21,434 nt of DNA from an uncultured Sphingobium sp. (GTDB lineage Bacteria > Pseudomonadota > Alphaproteobacteria > Sphingomonadales > Sphingomonadaceae): positions 1 to 21,434 of the forward strand of contig CAMPHJ010000033.1 of NCBI GenBank assembly GCA_946885845.1, in the 5' to 3' direction. The translations under genes and the position numbers were made by a program. Below are positions 16,149-21,434 of this stretch, one piece after another. Every line of letters starts with the position of its first letter. Position 1 is the stretch's first letter. The notes below the pieces were generated by a model. That model had not been told where the DNA came from and ran no database searches. It saw only the letters and a program-made list of their open reading frames with translations.

Positions 16149-17513
16149 TTACGCGAAGCTTTTTACGAACAGGTCCATGGTGCGGGCAAATCGCGCAAAG
16201 AGATCGTCCAACTCTTCAGACGTGATGATGAGCGGTGGGCAGAAAATGATCGTATCCCCCAGTGCCCGGACGATGAGCCCTTGCTCCATCCCTATTTCGG
16301 CGAGGCGAGGCCCGGCCTTGACTGAGGGGTCAAAGGCAACACGCCCTGCAGGGTCAGCGTATAAGTCGATGGCGCCGACAAGGCCCACCGCGCGCACCTC
16401 TCCGACATATTTTCGGCCTTCATAGCTGCGTAGCGCGGCCAGGAATTGCGGAGATATGGACTTCACATGACCAAGAACATTTTCTTCTTCGTAAACCTTC
16501 AACGTCTCCAGTGCTATCGCGGAGCTAACCGGATGACCCGAATAGGTGAAACCATGACCAAATATACCGATGTTACCGCTGTTGGCAGCGACGGCTGAAT
16601 ACACCTTTTCATTGATCATAACCGCCGAAATCGGCGCATAGCCTGACGACAGGCCCTTCGCGGTGGTCAGAATGTCCGGTTTCAGGCCGTAGGTATTCGA
16701 CCCATACATCTCACCGGTTCGGCCATAGCCGCACACAACTTCGTCGGCGATGAGCAATATATCGTATTTCGCCAACACCTTTTGAACTTTCTCGAAGTAG
16801 GTAACCGGTGGGATGAGAACGCCCCCCGCGCCCATGACGGGTTCTGCAATGAATGCGCCGACCGTTTCCGGGCCTTCCTTAAGGATCATCTTTTCGAGGT
16901 TGTCAGCCAGTCGGGTAGCGAAGTCCTCTTCACTTTCTCCCGGTTGGGCGTAGCGAAAGTGATGGGGGCAGTCCGTGTGCAATATATTGCTGATCGGCAG
17001 ATCAAAATCGCGGTGGTTGTTGATGAGGCCGCACAAGCTGGCCGACGCCACCGTCACGCCATGATAAGCGTTTTGACGCGCAATGATCTTCTTCTTGTCG
17101 GGCTTGCCGATGGCATTATGATAATACCAGACCAGTTTCACCGCCGTATCATTCGCTTCCGAGCCGCTATTTGCGAAGAATACTTTCGACATCGGCACGG
17201 GCGCGATCGAGAGCAGCTTCTGGGCGAGTGCGGTTGCAGCGGGATTCGAGCGCCCGCCAAACGTGTGGTAGGTAGGCAGTTGCTGCAAAGCTTCGTACCC
17301 GGCCTTAGCAAGACGGGCATTGCTGAATCCGAGAGTGGCGCACCACAGTCCCGAAACGGCTTCAAGGTAGCGATTCCCCTGATCGTCTTCCACAAAGACG
17401 CCGTCGCCACGAGCGATGGTCAGCGGCCCGGTTTCTCGATGCATCGCCAAATTTGTAAATGGATGCAGATGCGCTGCAATATCGTTTGCAGCATTCGTTG
17501 CAGGATTGCCCAT
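16149..17513 (-). CDS. Class III aminotransferase (omega-amino acid / amine:pyruvate type)
   Basis: This 454-residue PLP-dependent transaminase has the typical length for its class. Visible elements are GLWC at 56-59, SGSEAND at 116-122 (phosphate binding), AYHG at 149-152 (stacking on PLP), ADEV at 256-259 with Asp257 for the pyridine nitrogen, catalytic Lys286 in TTAKGLSSGY, TYSGHP at 323-328 and Arg416 in VRALGD, the switch Arg that binds the acceptor carboxylate. The motif set matches omega-transaminases such as amine:pyruvate and polyamine:pyruvate enzymes. It would remove a terminal or secondary amino group to give an aldehyde or ketone, with pyruvate as likely acceptor. A ketone product would suit a Baeyer-Villiger step. 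It lies downstream of the deleted monooxygenase remnant. Confidence 0.92.
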   Translation of the reverse strand: MGNPATNAANDIAAHLHPFTNLAMHRETGPLTIARGDGVFVEDDQGNRYLEAVSGLWCATLGFSNARLAKAGYEALQQLPTYHTFGGRSNPAATALAQKLLSIAPVPMSKVFFANSGSEANDTAVKLVWYYHNAIGKPDKKKIIARQNAYHGVTVASASLCGLINNHRDFDLPISNILHTDCPHHFRYAQPGESEEDFATRLADNLEKMILKEGPETVGAFIAEPVMGAGGVLIPPVTYFEKVQKVLAKYDILLIADEVVCGYGRTGEMYGSNTYGLKPDILTTAKGLSSGYAPISAVMINEKVYSAVAANSGNIGIFGHGFTYSGHPVSSAIALETLKVYEEENVLGHVKSISPQFLAALRSYEGRKYVGEVRAVGLVGAIDLYADPAGRVAFDPSVKAGPRLAEIGMEQGLIVRALGDTIIFCPPLIITSEELDDLFARFARTMDLFVKSFA

Positions 17514-17564
17514 TATCTTGATCTTTCCAATTCTTGTAAAACATTCACAGCAGCTTCCCTGGAA

Positions 17565-17611
17565 TCGCCAGGTAAATTAAATTGTCCGAAGATCATCCAT
17601 TTACCTGGCGA
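17565..17611. repeat. 13-bp perfect inverted repeat
   Basis: TCGCCAGGTAAAT at 17565-17577 and its exact complement at 17599-17611 are separated by 21 bases. The repeat lies 52 nt upstream of the transaminase ATG, and its right arm contains the stop codon of the monooxygenase remnant. No T-tract follows, so a classical terminator is unlikely. An operator, an mRNA processing hairpin, or the end of a small mobile sequence are alternatives. Confidence 0.65.
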
Positions 17612-17869
17612 GCAGAGACACGTGATTTGAGTACTTCAGGTAATAATCATCGTGAACGGGCGACTGCATCTCGTTCCACATGTCGACGAACCGGAATGGC
17701 CCCTGCCCTGCGGCGCGACCGTTTCTATTCTGACAATAGCTCTTCGACTTGGGATGCGCACCGTCTGAAGATTGGCAGCCTTCAGCACCTCGTCCAGTTC
17801 CGGACTGTCCGCAACGGGCAGGCTTCGGCTGTCCGCAGGGACCATGTGCTGAGTAGTTTGCTTATTCAT
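17601..17869 (-). pseudogene. Deletion remnant of a second Baeyer-Villiger-type monooxygenase
   Basis: The 441-bp gap between the SDR and transaminase genes holds two protein-like ends. The N-terminal piece, from ATG 17867-17869, reads SPELDEVLKAANLQTV, like the helical N-terminus of 4-hydroxyacetophenone-monooxygenase-type enzymes. After about 17765 another frame reads KSYCQNRNGRAAGQGPFRFV then DMWNEMQSPVHDDYYL, with a stop at 17601-17603. This resembles the extreme C-terminus of such flavin monooxygenases (an NSWYxNxxGRxxxxxPF...DYW-type pattern). The FAD and NADPH domains, about 500 residues, are missing. The simplest reading is a large internal deletion that also shifted the frame. It is not a copy of the intact monooxygenase at 8288-10072, whose ends differ. 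The family call is by eye. Confidence 0.5.
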
Positions 17870-17954
17870 GTCCGGTCTGCCTTAAAAATTTCTATCGGAT
17901 TTTCATTGAGGCTAACCACCGAGTTGGACGATACCACGTGGCGATCTACCCCTG

Positions 17955-18716
17955 CTACATTTCGTGGGGCGATACGGACACAGTATAGTTCAGCCCCTGC
18001 CTGCCGCCGTCAGCGTAGATCGTCTGACCGGTGATGTAGGAAGATTGATCACTCGCGAGGAATGTTGCAACATTCGCAATCTCGTCTGCTTTGCCCAGGC
18101 GTCCCAATGGTGTGCGGCTGAGAATGCTATACTTCGTCCCGCTGTCTGCCATGATGCTCTGGGCCATATCGGTCAGGATCGTACCAGGACCGATGGCGTT
18201 GACGCGGATGCCGCGGGGCGCAAGCGCAATGGCCGTTACGTTGGTAAGTTGCTTGATGGCGCCTTTGGAGACGGCATAGGGTATCTGATTGGGTATGGCG
18301 AGTTCAGCGTTGATCGACGACATGTTGATGATCGATCCCCCGCGCCCCATCATCCTGGCGGCATGCTGGGTCGACAGAAACGCGGCTTTCACGTTGACCA
18401 CCATTACCTGGTCAAAGGCTTCCTCGGTAACATCGTCAAGTTCCGCCTTGTGAAGGATACCTGCGTTGTTCACGAGGATATCAAGCCCGCCCCAAGCCGC
18501 TTCTGCCTGCGCGAATAACGCGTCAATCTCAGTCTTTTTCGATACATCCGTGCACATCGCCATCTGTCCGAGCCTTGCGGCGACGGACTTCACGCTTTCG
18601 TCGCGATCCGCGAGAATGACCGATGCTCCCTCAGCGGCAAATCGCTCCGCAATCGCAGCGCCGATGCCCCGCGCCGCGCCTGTTACAATGGCCTTTTTGC
18701 CCGCCAATGCTGTCAT
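17955..18716 (-). CDS. SDR-family NAD-dependent dehydrogenase/reductase
   Basis: This 253-residue classical short-chain dehydrogenase is complete. The cofactor motif TGAARGIG is at 12-19, and Asp37 after the second strand points to NAD(H) rather than NADP(H). NNAG is at 83-86, Ser134 in NMSSIN, and the YxxxK pair is Tyr147 and Lys151, completing the catalytic set. The C-terminal FLASDQSSYITGQTIYADGG is the standard closing segment, followed by a tail of about 15 residues. The ATG at 18716 has GGAAG six bases upstream. It probably oxidises a secondary alcohol to a ketone or the reverse. It is the first enzyme gene behind the TonB receptor and could supply the carbonyl handled by the transaminase or a monooxygenase. 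Confidence 0.92.
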   Translation of the reverse strand: MTALAGKKAIVTGAARGIGAAIAERFAAEGASVILADRDESVKSVAARLGQMAMCTDVSKKTEIDALFAQAEAAWGGLDILVNNAGILHKAELDDVTEEAFDQVMVVNVKAAFLSTQHAARMMGRGGSIINMSSINAELAIPNQIPYAVSKGAIKQLTNVTAIALAPRGIRVNAIGPGTILTDMAQSIMADSGTKYSILSRTPLGRLGKADEIANVATFLASDQSSYITGQTIYADGGRQGLNYTVSVSPHEM

Positions 18717-18785
18717 TCGTCACTTCCCGCTTTATTCGTTTGTCCTTGGCAAGTCGAAACTCACCGCAGGCTGGTTGTCACTTTG

Positions 18786-18815
18786 GCGTCATTACTGCTG
18801 GGGCAGTGATGACGC
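18786..18815. terminator. Intergenic hairpin between TonB receptor and SDR genes
   Basis: A 13-bp stem with one G-T pair (GCGTCATTACTGC at 18786-18798 against 18803-18815) closes a 4-nt loop, starting 9 nt past the receptor's stop. It lacks a T-tract on the minus strand, so it may be a weak terminator or an RNA-stabilising hairpin that sets receptor versus enzyme expression. Confidence 0.45.
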
Positions 18816-18823
18816 TCACTCAG

Positions 18824-21274
18824 TTAGCTGCCGAAATGATACCGAAGCGAAAGACCATACATTCTGGGTTCACCATAGATGTAGGAGTTGAACCCGCTCT
18901 GAAATGAAGCGCCCTGGCTGCTGATGATATACTTCTCATTAGTCAGATTGGTCGCGAAGGCGCTAAGATCGAAATTCGATCCGGCGACATTCTGCCACTG
19001 TACGTTCAAGCTGAGCAGGCCATAGCCATCTCCCGGCCCGCACTGAACGGCGCCGGCATAAGGCCCTGACTGCAGACGGGGACAATTGCCGCCGATATAG
19101 GCAAAGGGCTCATCGACGGGTGCCTTCGACGGTGCCGTATATTGTGCGTCGATATAGGCATAAGTAGCGGAAATGCTGACCTTCCCGACCGACTCATCGA
19201 ATGGAAGATCGACCCGACCGGAAACACTGAACTGGTTCTTCGGTGTGAATTGGAACGGTATCTCGTTAAGGACGCACTGGCCCGTGGCGGTGTTGAACGG
19301 AACGCCGACGCCGCAGTCGAAGCCCGGAGCCAGACCAAAGGCAGGAATGCCGTTGGGGAACAGGGACGGCGCGGTGTATTCATCGTATTTTGCAGCGGTG
19401 TGCGAATAGGTCCCCGACAGCGTGAGCCATCGCGCTGGCCGCACCTCGCCCTCAAATTCGAACCCTTGGATATGCGCTTTGCCAGCGTTGCTCGTCAGCG
19501 CGCCGAAAACCTGCTGACCGTTATAGATGTATGAGGTCCCTCCGGTCCTCTGTAGATCCTTATAATCCGTGTAGTAGTAATCCAGATTGGTTCGGATCGG
19601 TATACCGCCGAGATGCCAATCGGCCTTTATACCGCCTTCATAGGAGGTAACGAATTCAGGCCGGAAAGCGCGCTGTTCGGGTGCCGGTGTCCCGGTGCCG
19701 ATCCCCCCCGTTTTATAGCCGCGACTTACCTTGGCATAGAGCAGCACATTTTGCACGACATCATAATCAAGCCCGATCGTCCAGTTCGGCGCTTTGGATT
19801 TCGCGCTCGCCGAGGTGACCGGGGCGCCGGGCAGCTGAAAGTTTGAAAAAGCGGTCAGACTATCCCACGTATAACGGTAGCCAGCGGTCAACCGCAGCCC
19901 CTGAAGACTATCCGAAAGGCTGCCGAAGGAGAATGTTGCCTGCGCATACAGCGCCTTACTGTTTGAACGCTGACCTCTTCGGGTCGGATTATACGCCGCA
20001 ACCAGCTGCGGGCCCGTCGGTTTAACATTTTCGTAATAGGCGCCCACGGTATAGTTGAGCGCCCCCCCTCCCAGCTTGCCCTGAAGCTGAGGCTCGAACG
20101 AATATTGCCGGGCATCGGTGTAGTAATTATAATCTGCAAGCTGGCCCGGATCAATTTCCTGAGCGCCAATCGAGCCCCCTCCGTTCGTGGACAATGGGAA
20201 GCGGTGATCGTCAGGGATGCCGTCGCCGTCAAAAGGAGCACTGTTCTTTAGATGCTGATAATTGGCGATATTGCGGAAGGTCAGCGTGTCGGTAAGCTCC
20301 GCCGAGAAGATGTCCGTCACGGAGAAATAGCGCGTCCGCTCGCTGAAGCGCAGCGGGCTGAGCGCGACTGAGCGGATACCGCGATCGATCTGCTGCTCCA
20401 GATATGTGCTGTAGGGCGTGCCCGTCTGTGGATCGACGCCGGCCGGAACAGCGTTAAGCACCGTTCCCGTGCCATGTTCTTGGACGCGCGCAAGGGTTGC
20501 GAGCAGATAATTCTCGATGCCGGGCGCCGGCCGCCAGGTCAACCCGGCGCGGAATGAATAGCGGTTGCGATTGTCCAAGTCGGTGTCTGTGGTGAGTTCA
20601 TGCGTAAAGCCATCACGCTTCTGGTAGATGCCCGCGACGCGCAGCAGCAGAGTGTCCTCGACAATCGGCACGTTGAGAGCACCGCGCAACTCGACCGAGT
20701 TGTAATTGCCATATTGAATCTGGCCATAGCCTTCGAACCGATCGGTCGGGCGCTGGGGCTCGAACAAGACCGCGCCGCCGGTTGTGTTACGGCCGAACAG
20801 CGTGCCCTGCGGTCCGCGCAACACCTGCAAGCTGGACAGGTCGTAATAATTCAGGCCGCCGCCATTTTGCGCATTGTTGCGCTGGTCCGCGATGAGCGGA
20901 ACCTCGGCTGAATATAGCACCACGCCCGGTGCCGCATTGAAGGTCGCACCCTGTCCGCGGATGGTGACGTTTTCAGTGCTGCGTTGCTGACCCGAACCAC
21001 CCACGACGAGCGAGGGCACTTGACCCAGCAGGTCCTGCGTGTTGCTGATGTTCCGTTGCGCGAGCGAGTTGGCATCAAACGCGCTGGCAGAAATGGGAAC
21101 GGTCTGCAGTCGCTCGGCCCGGCGGCGTGCTGTGACAATGATCTCCGAAAGGCCAGTTCCTTCGGTAGAAGCGGCGAGCGCATTCGTGGGTGGCGGTGTC
21201 TGCGCCAGCGCTCCGCTGGCACAGCCCACCAGAGCCGCGCTTCCCATTAAAGTCCGAATAAGTGAAATAGCCAT
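18824..21274 (-). CDS. TonB-dependent outer-membrane receptor
   Basis: This 816-residue TonB-dependent receptor begins with a signal peptide (MAISLIRTLMGSAALVGCAS, probable cleavage after GALA at residue 24). A TonB-box-like LSEIIVTARRR is at about 42-52. The plug carries VTIRGQG and the canonical LQVLRGPQGTLFGRNTTGGA, and the long barrel ends LRYHFGS. The ATG at 21274 has GGGGGAAG seven bases upstream. The wording is the usual sphingomonad type found next to catabolic operons and is clearly different from the other receptor in the window. It sits at the head of the enzyme series with only a 107-bp gap to the SDR gene, so it probably imports the cluster's substrate. Confidence 0.93.
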   Translation of the reverse strand: MAISLIRTLMGSAALVGCASGALAQTPPPTNALAASTEGTGLSEIIVTARRRAERLQTVPISASAFDANSLAQRNISNTQDLLGQVPSLVVGGSGQQRSTENVTIRGQGATFNAAPGVVLYSAEVPLIADQRNNAQNGGGLNYYDLSSLQVLRGPQGTLFGRNTTGGAVLFEPQRPTDRFEGYGQIQYGNYNSVELRGALNVPIVEDTLLLRVAGIYQKRDGFTHELTTDTDLDNRNRYSFRAGLTWRPAPGIENYLLATLARVQEHGTGTVLNAVPAGVDPQTGTPYSTYLEQQIDRGIRSVALSPLRFSERTRYFSVTDIFSAELTDTLTFRNIANYQHLKNSAPFDGDGIPDDHRFPLSTNGGGSIGAQEIDPGQLADYNYYTDARQYSFEPQLQGKLGGGALNYTVGAYYENVKPTGPQLVAAYNPTRRGQRSNSKALYAQATFSFGSLSDSLQGLRLTAGYRYTWDSLTAFSNFQLPGAPVTSASAKSKAPNWTIGLDYDVVQNVLLYAKVSRGYKTGGIGTGTPAPEQRAFRPEFVTSYEGGIKADWHLGGIPIRTNLDYYYTDYKDLQRTGGTSYIYNGQQVFGALTSNAGKAHIQGFEFEGEVRPARWLTLSGTYSHTAAKYDEYTAPSLFPNGIPAFGLAPGFDCGVGVPFNTATGQCVLNEIPFQFTPKNQFSVSGRVDLPFDESVGKVSISATYAYIDAQYTAPSKAPVDEPFAYIGGNCPRLQSGPYAGAVQCGPGDGYGLLSLNVQWQNVAGSNFDLSAFATNLTNEKYIISSQGASFQSGFNSYIYGEPRMYGLSLRYHFGS

Positions 21275-21369
21275 ATTTATCTTCCCCCATTTATGTATCT
21301 ACTGATATTAGATATAAGAACTATTGATCACATCAGTCTATCATAAATAATCGCCGTCCAAATTGTCAG

Positions 21370-21434
21370 TTACAATTTACGCAGCGATGCGTTATCGATG
21401 ACGAAGCGGTAGTGGACGTCGCCCTTTTCCATAC
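21370..21434 (-). CDS. C-terminal end of a probable zinc-type alcohol dehydrogenase (partial)
   Basis: The last 65 bases encode, on the minus strand, a tail reading MEKGDVHYRFVIDNASLRKL and a stop at 21370-21372. The rest lies beyond the window. The EKGDVxYRFVID pattern is typical of the last strand and helix of NAD-dependent medium-chain (zinc) alcohol dehydrogenases. With only 20 residues the family call is moderate. The gene lies 95 bp upstream of the TonB receptor on the same strand, so it may belong to the same cluster. Confidence 0.6.
   Translation of the reverse strand, partial: MEKGDVHYRFVIDNASLRKL

Noticed and set aside
16782..17630. 282-codon plus-strand frame opposite the aminotransferase gene
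   Set aside because: It is a shadow of a gene with an intact PLP site on the minus strand and has no recognisable domain.
21297..21313. ATCTA-N7-TAGAT inverted repeat upstream of the second TonB receptor
   Set aside because: Five-base arms in AT-rich sequence are expected by chance, and no convincing promoter hexamers accompany them.
1..21434. CRISPR arrays, tRNA or rRNA genes, riboswitches
   Set aside because: No regularly spaced repeats, cloverleaf-like segments, rRNA signatures or recognisable riboswitch cores were seen in reading the intergenic regions.

Overview
The window looks like the chromosome or a large plasmid of a sphingomonad (Sphingomonadaceae, Alphaproteobacteria). The evidence is moderately high GC coding sequence, two large TonB-dependent receptors of the type abundant in that family, and a catabolic gene set of flavin monooxygenase, SDR, aldehyde dehydrogenase and class III transaminase among scraps of IS elements. 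The assignment rests on protein style only; no marker gene is present. Nearly all genes lie on the minus strand.

Layout. Positions 1-820 hold a decayed transposase chimera (an IS701-like tail joined to an IS5/IS427-like piece). Positions 975-3266 encode a TonB-dependent receptor with its own terminator and a near-consensus sigma70 promoter. Positions 3745-4035 are the broken 3' end of an IS3-family element. Positions 4048-6149 are a three-gene minus-strand unit: carboxymuconolactone decarboxylase-like protein, beta-hydroxyacid dehydrogenase, and a GntR/FCD regulator. A succinate-semialdehyde-type aldehyde dehydrogenase (6483-7883) is divergent from it.

From 8288 to the right edge every gene is on the minus strand. 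In transcription order these are: the tail of a probable alcohol dehydrogenase (21434-21370), a second TonB-dependent receptor, an SDR dehydrogenase, a deletion remnant of a second Baeyer-Villiger-type monooxygenase, a class III (omega) aminotransferase, an MFS transporter, an MmgE/PrpD protein, an unrecognised 50-codon ORF, a secreted SGNH/GDSL hydrolase, two tandem VOC proteins and an intact Baeyer-Villiger-type flavin monooxygenase.

Together the genes read as an uptake-and-catabolism cluster for an unknown organic substrate. The proposed order is outer-membrane uptake (TonB receptor), inner-membrane transport (MFS), transamination of an amine to a carbonyl, SDR/ADH redox steps, Baeyer-Villiger oxygenation of a ketone to an ester or lactone, hydrolysis by an esterase, and oxidation of a semialdehyde to an acid. 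Substrate and step order are inference. The most useful non-obvious observations are the deleted monooxygenase remnant at 17601-17869, the 13-bp perfect inverted repeat overlapping its end, the unrecognised short ORF at 13013-13165, and the strong promoter plus distal palindrome ahead of the first receptor.
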